Shown here piece by piece: positions 34,500-45,110 of a stretch of 64,000 nucleotides of DNA. The stretch covers positions 95,914,412-95,978,411 of the forward strand of contig CM043963.1 in NCBI GenBank assembly GCA_014529385.2. Direction: 5' to 3'. The translations under genes and the position numbers were made by a program. How positions within the stretch are numbered: position 1 is the stretch's first letter; each line of letters opens with the position of its first letter. The notes below the pieces were generated by a model. It saw only the letters and a list, made by a program, of their open reading frames with translations. It searched no databases and was not told the origin of the DNA. Origin of the DNA: Adiantum capillus-veneris (lineage: Eukaryota; Streptophyta; Polypodiopsida; Polypodiales; Pteridaceae).

Positions 34500-37400
34500 A
34501 TGGCTGGATCACAGGACACTGCTCTTTACAATATCAAGAAGCTGGATGGAACCAATTTCCCATTGTGGAAGAAGCAGATTTGGCACGTGTTGGTACAAAA
34601 GAAGCAGATAAAACCTATAAAGCTCAAGGGGATAAAACTAGAAGATATGGACGAAGATGAATGGAGCGAAATGGATGAATTGGCACTTTCTACCATTATG
34701 CTGACTTTGGCAGAAAGCGTTTACTTCAATGTAGCAGACGAGATGTCGGCTTATCAAGCATGGTTAAAGCTGAGTGATCTTTATGAGAAGCAGAGTGCAG
34801 CTTCACAGGTATATTGGCTTAAGAAGCTTGTTGACTTGAAGATGAAAGAAGGGACACCTATGTCCAATCATCTGAATGAATTCAACACCATCTACAGTCA
34901 GTTGTCAGCTCAAGGTGTCAAGTTTGATGAACCTGTTAGAGCTATGTTCTTGTTGATCACATTGCCGGAAAGTTGGGACACTTTTCGCACAGCTTTGAGT
35001 AATTATGCACCTCCAGATGGTTTGAACATATCAGGTGTAGAAGGAAGTCTGCTTACTGAAGAAACCAATAGAAAGACAATGGACAAAGGCAAAGGAACAG
35101 CCTTAGTTGTCAGGGGAAGGACCAAAGAAAAGTACAAAGGTGGAAAGAGGAATCAGTCTCGTAGCAAGTCCCGCAGTGCTAAAGGCAAGAGTGACATAGA
35201 ATGCTACCATTGTGGCAAGAAGGGTCACATGAAAAGAGACTGCAGAGAATGGAAAGCAGAAAAAGGCAAAGAGAAAGCTGAAGACCATGGTGAGAAGAAC
35301 AATTCCTCAGTGAAGATTCAAGAAATAAATGTGACAAACATTGTTGCAGAGGATGACAGTCTAGTGTCAGGAGACATCTACTTCTTGAAGAATACAATGG
35401 ACTCAGCTCTTCTTACAGCATTTGATGGAAATGCACTGAGTGACTGGATTATAGACTCAGGAGCATCACTTCATGTGTCTCCAAACAAGGAGTGGTTTAC
35501 TTCTTATGTGACCACTAAAGATCATGTTCGGCTAGGCAATGGGCAAACATGTGAGATCTTAGGTGTTGGAGATGTTCAATTGAAGTTTCAGAATGGCTCT
35601 TCTTTCACGCTGAAGAATGTGAGACATGTTCCCGCAATTACAAAGAGCTTGATCAGCACAGGTTAACTTGATGATGCTGGCTACATCACCACTTTTGGAC
35701 AGAACATGTGGAAGATATCCAAGGGTTCTATGACAGTAGCACATGGAGTAAAGTCTGGAGGACTTTACATGATTTATGTATCAAATGTCTCTAAAAATGT
35801 AATCAATGTAACCTAGCAGCCGAACGTTTCTTTGTGGCATAGCTGGTTAGGACATATGTCCAAGAAGGGAATGGAAATCTTGTCTCGTTCTGGTTATTTG
35901 CCTGGCTTTTAATTTAATGATTTTGAATTCTGTGAACATTGTCTGTATGGTAAGCAAACACAGCAGCCACATAAGCATAGAAGCAGTAGAAGAGATACAT
36001 AGTTGGCACTTGTTCATAGTGATTTGTGTTGTGGACCTATGCCTAACCTATCTCTAGGGGGAGCTTCTTACTTTATGACATTTATAGATGATTACTCGAG
36101 GAAAGTATGGGTTTATTTTCTCAAGCACAAGGATGAAGTGTTTAGTGTTTTCAAAACGTTTGTGACCCTTGTGGAGAATCAGAGTGGCAAGAAGCTTAAA
36201 TGCTTACGCACTAACAATGGTGGAGAGTATGTTTCAAAGGCCTTTCAGGACTTTTGTGAGTCAAAAGGTATAAAACATGAACTTACTGCTCCTTACAATC
36301 CTCCTCAAAATGGTGTTGCTGAGAGGATGAATAGGACCATACAAGAGAAGGTCAGAAGTATGTTGTCTAATGCACAACTGCCAAATGGGTTTTGGGTTGA
36401 AGCTGTATCAACAGCTGTTCATCTTGTAAATAGATCTCCTAGCAAGGTTTTGCAGAAGGATTCAGTGCCAGAGATGGTATGGTCAGGCAAAATGCCCTCA
36501 TACAAGCATCTCAGAGTCTTTGGCTGTGAGGCATATACTCACGTTCCAAAGGAATTTAGGAACAAACTTGAGCCAAAGAGTAGAAAGTGCATCTTTCTAG
36601 GCTATGGTAATTCTGGTGAGATGGGGTACAGACTTTGGGATCCCGAATCCAGAAAGGTTGTCCGGAGCAATGATGTTCACTTTAATGAAGCTAAATATCA
36701 TTCTAAACCAGAGAGGGTTGAGGAGATTAGAAGAGTTGTCTTCCAAGAAGATGGACCTGCACGTGCAAGACAAAATGTCAGGGCTCAAGAGGAGCAAGGA
36801 CAGGATAGAGTGGAACCACAGGTTGTGGCTGAGCCTGAGCCACCTATTGTGCGTAGATCTGGACGTGTTACGCGACCTCATGATAGGTTTGTTCCATCTA
36901 TGAACTATGTCATGTTGACTGATTGCAATGAGCCTTCATGTTACAAGGAAGCAGTGCAAATGAAGGACTACGGGAATTGGCAATTGGCCATGCAGTCAGA
37001 GATGACAGCTCTGCATAAAAACAAGACATGGAAGCTAGTTAAATTACCACAGGGCAAAAAGGCTCTACCTTGTAAATGGGTTTACAGGTATAAGATCACC
37101 GCTCATGATAGTCAGCCTAAGTACAAAGCAAGGCTTGTTGCCAAGGGCTTTAAGCAAGAACAAGGCATTGACTTTGATGAAGTCTTCTCTCCGGTGGTCA
37201 AGATGACTACATTGAGATGCTTTCTTGCATTGGTTGCCATATTAGATTTGGTGTTGCACCAAATGGATGTCAAGACAGCGTTCTTGCATGGTGATTTAGA
37301 TGTGGAAATTTACATGCAGCAACCAGAAGGGTTTGTTGAGAAAGGCAAGGAAGATTGGGTATGCCAGTTGTTAAAGAGTCTTTAGGGCTTAAAACAATCA

Positions 37401-38483
37401 CCGAGGGCATGGTACCATAAATTCCACAAGTTTATGCTTTCTCAAGGCTACAAACGTAGTGAGTTCGATCACTGTCTATATACAAAGAAGGCTAAGGATG
37501 GTAGTTGGCTGATCCTTATTTTGTATGTGGATGACATGTTGATTGCTGGCAAGCACTTGGAAGAAATTTTAGCTTTGAAGTCAAAGATGGCAAAATCGTT
37601 TGACATGAAAGACATGGGTGAGGCAAGTCATATACTTGGTATGCGCATTGAGAGAGACAGATCAAAGAAGTTGATTTGGTTATCTCAAACAGAGTATATT
37701 GACAAGGTTTTGCAACGTTTCAATATGGAGAAGGGAAAGGCACTGAGTGTTCCATTGCCACCATATGTGAAACTTAGCAAACAAGATTGTCCTGTGTCTG
37801 AGGAAGAACAAGCTGAAATGGATAAGATTCCATATGCGTCTGCAGTGGGTAGTTTGATGTATGCAATGATTGCTACTCGCCCAGACATTGCATTTGCAGT
37901 GGGAGTAGTAAGTCGATACATGTCAAACCCATGCATGAAACATTGGGAGGCAGTGAAAGGAATATTGAGATACCTGAAAGCTACAAAGAGTATGCGTATA
38001 TGCTATGGGAGTCAGGAGCTAAGTGTAAAGGGTTTTACAGACTCAGATTATGCAGGTGACTTAGACAACCGAAGGTCTACGTCAGGGTATGTCTTTACAT
38101 TGGCTGGTGGAGCAGTATCATGGAGTTCTAGATTACAAGATTGTGTTACTCAGTCTACTACAGAGGTTGAATATGTTGCAGCATCAGAGGCATGCAAAGA
38201 ATCAATTTGGCTTAATCGACTAGTAACAGATTTGGGAATCAAAGAAGAGATGCCTGTGTTATATTGTGATAGTCAAAGTGCTATACAATTGGCTCGCAAT
38301 CCAGTTTATCACTCAAAGACAAAGCATGTGGATGTGAAGTATCATTTCATCCGGGAAATGCTTGAGGATAAGCAACTTCAGCTTGTCAAAGTTCACACTA
38401 CAGAAAATCCTGCTGATCTACTTACAAAAGGACTTCCCTTAGAGAGCTTTGCGAATTTTCGCAAGCAGTTAGGTGTAGTGTAG
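34500..38483 (+). pseudogene. Copia 1 gag-pol polyprotein, five in-frame stops
   Basis: A single frame of 1328 codons with no frameshift. Gag starts MAGSQDTALYNIKKL; the zinc knuckle CYHCGKKGHMKRDC is at residues 235-248. Protease DSGAS is at about residue 319. In integrase, HSD is at about 508, RTNNGGEY at 570-577 (the catalytic Asp at 572 is Asn) and the Glu in GVAERMNRT at 608. RT YVDD is at 1009-1012, and RNase H DSDYAGD starts at 1181. Stops are TAA 35664, TAG 35814, TAA 35910, TAG 36000 and TAG 37383. The last two are shared with copia 2 (53771, 55158). The 37383 TAG replaces the Tyr of the conserved KSLYGLKQ motif. The protein would package element RNA, make cDNA and integrate it; this copy cannot. 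Confidence 0.95.
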
Positions 38484-38550
38484 TATATCACTTCTCTAAA
38501 TCTCTTGTATATTAGCTTGTATAGTAGCTTCTCTCACACTTAAAGTACCG

Positions 38551-38566
38551 CCGTCTTCGTGGAGCC
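38551..38566 (+). other. 16-bp copy of host flank in place of the copia 1 polypurine tract
   Basis: ccgtcttcgtggagcc directly before the 3' LTR is identical to 33195-33210 directly before the 5' LTR. In copia 2 this place holds the end of a hairpin plus GTGGGAGGT. Copia 1 thus lacks a polypurine tract. Confidence 0.9.
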
Positions 38567-38758
38567 TGTTGGGGTATAAAGCCAAATGTGGTCGCCCAGG
38601 TAAGTGGGCGGGCCACCAGGTATGTACACATATTCTTTTGTAAAAACCTAATAAGAACTCACTATGCTCTACACATTACAGTAGAGTGAGTTCACCATAT
38701 CGTCGTGCTCTTCTTCTCGCACTCTCTCTTGCGTCGCACTTCCGCTCGTACTCCTTCA
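38567..38758 (+). repeat. Copia 1 3' LTR
   Basis: 192 bp, ending CTTCA, followed by the target-site duplication GAGCC at 38759-38763. Confidence 0.95.
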
Positions 38759-39269
38759 GAGCCATCTCCGCCGAGGTGGCGGGAGACTCACTTCTTTCTC
38801 GTTCCTTCGGTGGAGGCTCTTGAGTTCTCCTTTGGGAAGGAGATGCATCATCAAGAAGTAAATTCTTCAGCCCTTGATATGGATTCTCTTCTTCTTCCCG
38901 AATCGGAGAGAGACCTCTTTTGGAAGTCTCACAAGGAGGCTTCCTAGGTGTTCTCTCGTCATGGTGATGAGCTTGGAGAATCTCATGAGCACGGAGCTAC
39001 CGTTGCACTTCACTTTGAAGAGATGGATTGCCCATGGCTTCTTGAAGCCTAGAAACAAGATAGTTAACGAGCATCGGAGCATCATTAGTAGCTTGCTCAT
39101 TAGCAAAATCAAAGTTATCAACTTAATTTCACTCTCTTTACTATTGTCATCCATTCTAACAACTTTCAGGTGTAAACTTTATAGGTGTACTTTGGCACTT
39201 CAAGCCCTAGTTGTGACTCCTCTTTACCCCTTTAGAAAAAGCACTCAAGCTACTGGACCCGTGGCTCGA
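38759..39269 (-). other. gypsy 2 gag start codon and leader, displaced by copia 1
   Basis: 38759-38763 is the right GAGCC. The gag ATG of gypsy 2 is the complement of 38763-38765 (ATG GCT C…), and joining it to 33205 and below restores M-A-P-R-R-R-W. The next ~440 bp are the expected length for a leader like that of gypsy 1 (3210-3654). No LTR or primer site of gypsy 2 was found. Gypsy 3 pol begins near 39270, so gypsy 2 is probably cut off here. Confidence 0.6.
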
Positions 39270-40799
39270 ATACCATTAATTGCAAGGAATAGAAGACGGT
39301 CGAGAGTGAATGCGGTTTCCATAGCAACTCACAATGATCTATCTTCAATGATAGATGAGTATGCTATTAATCCCGATTTTAGAGATGTGATTTCAGCCGT
39401 TGCATTAGGGAAGAAAGAAGAACCATTTACTTTACAAGATGGTTATCTTATCTATGGCAATAGACTATGCGTTACTAACTCACTACGTGAGAAAGTAATG
39501 TATGAATAGCATGCTCCACCTTATGCGGGGCATAGAGGGATTCAGTCTACCTTAAAGGGAATTGAAACATATTTCTATTGGCCTACCATGAAAGTGAACA
39601 TACAAGAGTATGTTTCTAAATGTGTGGTATGCCAAAAGAAAAAATTTGATAGAGGGAAGCAACTTGGATTGCTTCAACCCTTGCCAATCCCTAATTCACC
39701 ATGGGAGAGCATATCCATGGATTTTATCTTTGGATTGCCTAAGTCTATCCATGGGAATACGGGAATATGGACGATAGTAGACAGGTTCAGTAAACAAGCT
39801 CATTTTATACCTGTCAAAAAGACTATCAAAGCCCATCAAATGGCAACCCTCTTCATTTCCCAAATTTTCAAGTACCATGGCTTGCCAATGTCCATAGTGT
39901 CAGATAGAGATCCTAGAATGACCAGTAATTTCTGGAAGGGTCTCTTTGAGAATTTAGGGACAAGGCTAAACTTCTCTTCGGCCTATCATCCACAAACGGA
40001 TGGCCAAAGTGAAATAGCTAACCTAACCATTCTCGATCTACTAAAAGCCTATGTAACGGAAGTAGATCAAAGATCCCAATGGGAGAAGTACTTACCCTTA
40101 GTGGAGTATGCTTACAATAACACTGCACATACTTCCATGGCAAAAGCACCTTTCGAGGTAATTGAGGGAATATAAAAAAGTCCCTTGCTACTTAAGGTAC
40201 ATGGGAAGATCTTCGCTATAGATGAGTATAGCCGCGACCTACAAGAATCTTTTCAAAAGATTAAGGATGCTATCTCTATCTCATAGCAAAGGCAAAAGGC
40301 TACTGCTGACAAGCACAAAAGAGCCCAAGCCTTTAAAGAAAATGATTGGGTCTTATTAAAGTTTCCCAAGGCTCGATTAAGGCACACAACAGGCAAGAAT
40401 CCTACGGGACACCAAAAGTATTATGCTAAACTAGCAAAAAGGTACTATGGCCCCTTCAAGATTCTTAGGCCAATCAATGAGATGGCCTATCAACTCAAGT
40501 TGCCCAATCATTGGCTCATACACAATGCTTTCCATGTGAGCCTATTAAATCCTCACAAAGGAGAGCCACCTCAACAACCAACTATTGAAGACCCACCGGA
40601 GATCGAGGACCAAGAGGAGGTGCTGCAGCCCGAGTCCATTCTCCAACATGAAGACAAGGTACTAAGAGGCGGTAAGACTATCTGACGGTATTTTATTAAG
40701 TTTAATAATTATCCTTTTGAAGATGCTAGATGGATGCAAGGCATACAATTAAAGGATAACCTAAACCTTGTCAATGCTTACAATGCTTCCCAAGAGTAA
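39270..40799 (+). pseudogene. gypsy 3 pol: integrase and chromodomain, four in-frame stops
   Basis: One frame reads from the end of RNase H (RVNAVSIATHNDLSSM) through the zinc-binding domain (HAPPYAGHRG…CVVCQ). The integrase core follows with all catalytic residues (SMDFIFGLPKS, VSDRDPRMTSNFW, HPQTDGQSEIAN), then the C-terminal part ([29 protein letters not shown]). A chromodomain closes it (RYFIKFNNYPFEDARWMQG), ending at TAA 40797-40799. There are no frameshifts, but stops at TAG 39507, TAA 40173, TAG 40284 and TGA 40683; the last is explained by CGA to TGA. It would catalyse cDNA integration and target chromatin. Gag, protease and RT are missing on the left. Confidence 0.9.
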
Positions 40800-41154
40800 G
40801 CAAATGTACAAAATGTTAAAAATGAACAAAGTTTTTGTCTTATAAGACACTCTTTTTCTTTATTGTGCACAAAAATGAAGTAGTATGCATGCTTAGATAA
40901 AGTTTGCGGAGACGACGTCTCCCAAACACCAAGTAGAGCTTGTCACTCTACTATGGAAGATTGATAGGACTAATGTGCAGACATGCTTGCGGCAGCCTCA
41001 GGCTCTCAAGCACCAAATGGACTAGTCATCCATTGTGGAATGATGTTGTAGGGTAACATAGGGATCCTCTACCCGCTAAGAAAAGGAGTCATGAATATGC
41101 TTTATCTTCTCTACACCATAGTCGAGGATGACTATGATTTCAAGAGAGAGGTAA
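40800..41154 (+). other. gypsy 3 3' untranslated region with polypurine tract
   Basis: No ORF. It ends with caagagagaggtaa, a short polypurine tract just before the LTR start at 41155. Confidence 0.6.
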
Positions 41155-42676
41155 TGTCATAATAATCAATATCTAATTCTCCTAAATGATTTTCTCATGT
41201 TAAACTGATCATCCAATATGGGGAAGTGCTAGGGGAGAAAAAGATAGAATATTGGTTAAGCTAGCAGACCGGCCATAGTAGGGATCCAAAGGGGGGGCCA
41301 TCTGCAAAAGAGCCATGTGCAACAATGGGCTAAAGAGACCCTAAGGTTCAGCCCATTAAGACTTCCAAAATGCTAAGGTTCCAAAATTCAAAGGTTGTGT
41401 CCAAAGGTCAACCATAGGGGAATTGGATGCTTTGTGTGTGTACAAAAAAGTCTTTACAATCCCTACTTAGGAGGGGGCTAGCCTTGCATGTAGGGGATGA
41501 GAGAGAAAGCCACACACACAAGCTCCCTTTACACAAAGGGAATGAGGGACACATGTCAGTTCCCTAGGCCAGATGCCCACAAGGTGTACACAATTCCTAT
41601 TGGATGGCGTTGGAGGTGGACCAATGAGAATTAGGCTAGAGTAAATCTAGTTTAATTACTTTAAAAACACTTAATAAAAGAACCAATGAGAATTAAGTCC
41701 TCTAGAAGACTATTGGACAGTCTCCCAAGGGGTCCAATGAGCATTCAGCAGCCCAATGGCTTGCCTGATTTCTATTGGCCAGGAGGCAAAGGGGTCCAAT
41801 GAGAGTTTAGTTGAATTATTAAATTACCTAAAGCTCTCACAAAAGGGAAAAGGGGGACACATGTCAGAAGGCCATCACTTATGCTTCTTAATTGTCATTG
41901 GCTAGCCCTAGGGAGGTCCAATGAGAGGACAACAAGAGCAAATAGCAAGAGGGCTCGCCCAAGAGAGAAAGGGGGCTGATTTTTGCAAGGCATTATCACA
42001 CACACACTCACACAATCTCATGTGTGAAGTAAAAAAAGACTATCTCTTCCCAAGCTTTAATGGAGAGCTCATCACCTACTCCAAGCTTGTGAGATAGAAG
42101 CCTACATCGACACACTCTTGGCATGTGGATGCAAATCCAACCAAGAGCCAAGCTCCAATGCATGCTCATCTCCTCTACCAAGCTAATTACTAAGCTAAGC
42201 TATGCTAATATGAGTGATTATGTGAGGAGATGTACATCTTTCTTGTAAGACTACTCCTTCTTCCTCTCAATCTACTCTCATACCCTGCTAGCTCTCACCA
42301 TCTTTGAAGGTGTGTGAGGAGACCGGGGATAATTGATGTTGTGTTTGCTAAGTGTTTTGCTTAGTGCATGAAGCTTTCATCTTCATTGCACTAGCTAGTC
42401 TTGAAGGAACACAAAGAATTGTATTGTACAATGTCTCTCTTGATGGGAGAAACCATAATACAAAGCCTTTTGGAGGGGGGACCGGCTCCATGCAAATCCG
42501 GTCCTCAACTATTGTCAATAGCTTAATTTTTCTCTCTTTTGAAAGTATTGTTCATGCTATCTAACTAGGTGTTATGCTTTTTGTTGCTCTCTCCACCCAA
42601 GTACTCTTGTAATTCTCATTAGGAATCTATTCTAATGAAATGCCCACTATGTTCATGCTAATTTCCGCTACACACA
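41155..42676 (+). repeat. gypsy 3 3' LTR (right end approximate)
   Basis: It starts TGTCATAATAATC after the polypurine tract. The likely end is in …CCGCTACACA near 42676, giving about 1.5 kb. The interior has repeated words around ccaatgag(a)attagg/gtccaatgag (41620-41930). No partner LTR or duplication is in the window, so the right edge is inferred from TG…CA only. Confidence 0.55.
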
Positions 42677-42999
42677 AGTTTTTAGGCCATTAAATGTTAC
42701 AATATTATGTATTGACCTCAAGTGTGGTAAAAGGCCCGAACATGTAGCCTCCAATCATTAAACAGAGATTTGTTAAAATAAGGGGTTTTTATATTCAATT
42801 TTGGGAAAATGTCCTAAAATAAGGGGTCATTTTATTCATTCAAACATGCTAAAAGAGGGGTTTTTTAAATACCCCACGAACGCACGTTATATAGGGGTGT
42901 ACTGAACGGTGAACCCCCCGAGCATTCGTACCTACGTCTAGACTTCAAATGAGCACTTATATATGCTGATATGGTGGACCAAATGTTAAGCATGATAGA
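42677..42999. other. No gene seen
   Basis: Contains a short imperfect repeat of aaataaggggt/aaaataaggggtc words (42775-42870). Nothing coding. Confidence 0.4.
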
Positions 43000-43900
43000 G
43001 CATTAAGCGAGCCCAACATTAGAATGCAAGTGGAAAGTTTTCAAAGAAGTAAATTGCGAAGGAATGCTTTTCGGTGAAACACGTCTTGCAAAAGGTCTAA
43101 GAAGGGTAGCACCAAGAAGGAATGGTTTGACATGGAATGTAATCAAGCCCGAAAACACTTGCTAAGTTTGGACGCAAGAAAACACAAGGAATTTTACTTG
43201 GAACATTCACACACATACAAAGCACTTGTTCAAAAGAAGAGGAGAAGGTGGGAAGTCAAAAAACAACTTCTTTTAGCACAAGAGAAAGCACATGCATGTG
43301 GCAAGTTTTGGTAAAATCTAAAAGGCAAGCGTGTTGAGAGCTTTGGTGACTTAACTCTTGAGGATATGTATACGCATTGCAAGAACCTCTATGAGCAACC
43401 CAATGTTGATAAGATGGAGTTTTGTAGCTCCCTTCCGTTTATGACTCCCTTCTTTACCATTGAAGATGTATGTTGCGCGCTTGAGAAACTTGCTACTCGC
43501 AAGGCAGGAGACATTCAAGGTGTCAAGGCTGAAATGATTAAATGGACAAGCAAGAAAACACGATATTGGATACGCGATATGTTTAACATTGCACTTCAGC
43601 ATCGCATGCTTCATGATTGGAGTGCAAATTGGATCAAACCTTTGCACAAAGGAGGAGATGGAAACAATGTGAACAACTATCGCACTATAATGGTTGGTTC
43701 TTTGATGGAAAAGTTATTTGGATGTATCATGGAGATGAAGATAAGTGAATGGGCTGAAAAGAACGGCAAACGTGCGCTTGGCCAAGCAGGTTTTTGAAAG
43801 CATCATAGCACTGTTGATCACCTTGTCACTCTTCGAGTTCTTATGGAAGCGTTTTGAAAGGAAAAAAGTTGTATTGTTGCTTTGTGGATCTCAAAGTGAG
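43000..43900 (+). pseudogene. LINE ORF2 fragment (linker and RT N-terminus)
   Basis: The plus strand encodes the basic linker preceding RT (ECNQARKHLLSLDARKHKEF, then KKRRRWEVKKQLLLAQEKAH). After a stop comes MYTHCKNLYEQPNVDKMEFC and RT entry (NWIKPLHKGGDGNNVNNYRT, EKLFGCIMEMKISEWAEKNG). The next block in another frame is KHHSTVDHLVTLRVLMEA. The order matches LINE 19185-21915 but the peptides differ greatly, so it belongs to another LINE family. YADD and everything beyond are missing. Confidence 0.75.
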
Positions 43901-44034
43901 TTGTCCCTATCCATGGGCATGTTGCATGAACCTCCAGTATGCATTGCAAACTTATCAACAAGGTATGCCGTCTGTAAAGAATTTTAAACGACTCTAACAC
44001 TTGTAAGGAACAATATACAATAATTCAGGTTAAG

Positions 44035-45110
44035 AAATGTTTACCTCCGTTTTCTTCATTCATCTCTTCAAGATTTTTCCTGGTAAGATCGATGCTAGAG
44101 CGATCATCTCCACTCATAGCTATCAGCAGTTTTTGTGGATGGAAAACGCTTTTCGGGACGCTTTCGTATAACGAGGCACATGATTTGATTTCCAAAATGT
44201 ACTTGCCACCGTTTGTACCAACTTCTATTTGTTTTCATTGGGGAGAAAAGAGAGGCTTGCTGGGAGACCTTGATCTTCAAAGTCAATTTAAAATATGACT
44301 TTCTCTTCCTTTCCATTGGGATCCTTCATGCCCACATAGATAGTAATCATTGAGAGCGACTCATCTTCTTTGAATCCTAGTGTTTGGCAATATCGTCAAG
44401 GAACAAAACGTGATGATCATCTACCACCACTTCATGCAAAGTGAGAATTTGGAGGTCAAGGACTTCGTCCAACACCTCATCTCCCTCTATCATACGATCT
44501 TCCTCCTCAGTGAAGCTGATCTCTTGCAAGAGGAAGAGTGCCATAGATGCTTCAGCCTGCTCATCAACCTCTTTGATAACTTCATTTGATTCCTCCACAA
44601 TGGTCACGGGCAGTCTTTGACTGGTCTTTTCCTTTGATTTTCCCTTATCCATGCCCTCAAGCATAAGTAAGGCTAGAACCATGTCCCTAGAAATGAATTG
44701 GGTGCCTATGCACCCCATGCCCAAGTCTATGAAATAATCCTCATCCTCTGTCCTATAGTCCCGTTCAGTGAGCCCTTTAATAAACCTCAACAAGCAAAAG
44801 CAAAAGTTTTTTCGGTCACATAGAGATGTTTGAGGAAATCCATTGGCAGCCACGCTGTGTCAAATCCCTCAAAGACTATGGCATATTCTTCCATGTGTTG
44901 TGCCATGTAGTCAAGAAATCTTTCAAATGCCTTTGCATGAAGGTTGGCAGTGGCATGCATATCAATTGTCCCCTCGAACACACTGACTAGTTTATGTGCT
45001 TGATTCACAAGTTCTACCTTTTCTAGTCGTGTGAGAAGTGTAGAAGACGTTACAATGGGTTCGTTCGCGAAGAAGATGCGAAGAGAGCTTAGAGCTAGAG
45101 TTTTGTGAAT
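44035..45110 (-). pseudogene. Unrecognised protein gene, broken (about 340 codons)
   Basis: Read on the minus strand from about 45110, a near-continuous product appears across frame changes: TSSTLLTRLEKVELVNQAHK, FERFLDYMAQHMEEYAIVFE, LRFIKGLTERDYRTEDEDYF, a strongly acidic stretch (EEEDRMIEGDEVLDEVLD), then DESLSMITIYVGMKDPNGKE and, near its end, SGDDRSSIDLTRKNLEEMNE (to 44035). The changes sit near 44800, 44380 and 44250, and an in-frame stop at about 44300. No in-frame ATG is obvious at the start. I recognise no domain, and it does not look like gag, pol or transposase. It could be a decayed host gene or a captured fragment; the function is unknown. Confidence 0.4.

Larger units (their letters stand above)
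33211..38758 (+). mobile_element. Copia 1: full-length Ty1/copia element (5548 bp)
   Basis: It is bounded by 192-bp LTRs (TGTTGGGG…CTTCA) and a 5-bp duplication. The order is 5' LTR, primer site, 1.1-kb leader, and one gag-pol frame with domains gag, protease, integrase, RT, RNase H (copia order). Two things are abnormal: five in-frame stops in the polyprotein, and a polypurine-tract region that has been replaced by a 16-bp copy of the flanking host sequence. It sits in gypsy 2 gag. The domain style resembles Tork/Tnt1-type elements (lineage is inference). Confidence 0.95.

Noticed and set aside
35103-35397. Minus-strand open frames in copia 1, repeated in copia 2 at 52871-53165
   Set aside because: Antisense shadows of the gag zinc-knuckle region; conservation simply follows the sense gene.
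36000-36002. Tobamovirus-like programmed readthrough context at the shared TAG
   Set aside because: The codons after the TAG are TTG GCA here and GGC TTA at the second site, not the CAA TTA-type context known to favour readthrough; only noted as a possibility.
41155-42676. Possible 5' LTR partner of the gypsy 3 LTR elsewhere in the window
   Set aside because: I searched by eye for TGTCATAATAATC and for the LTR end near other gypsy pieces and found none.
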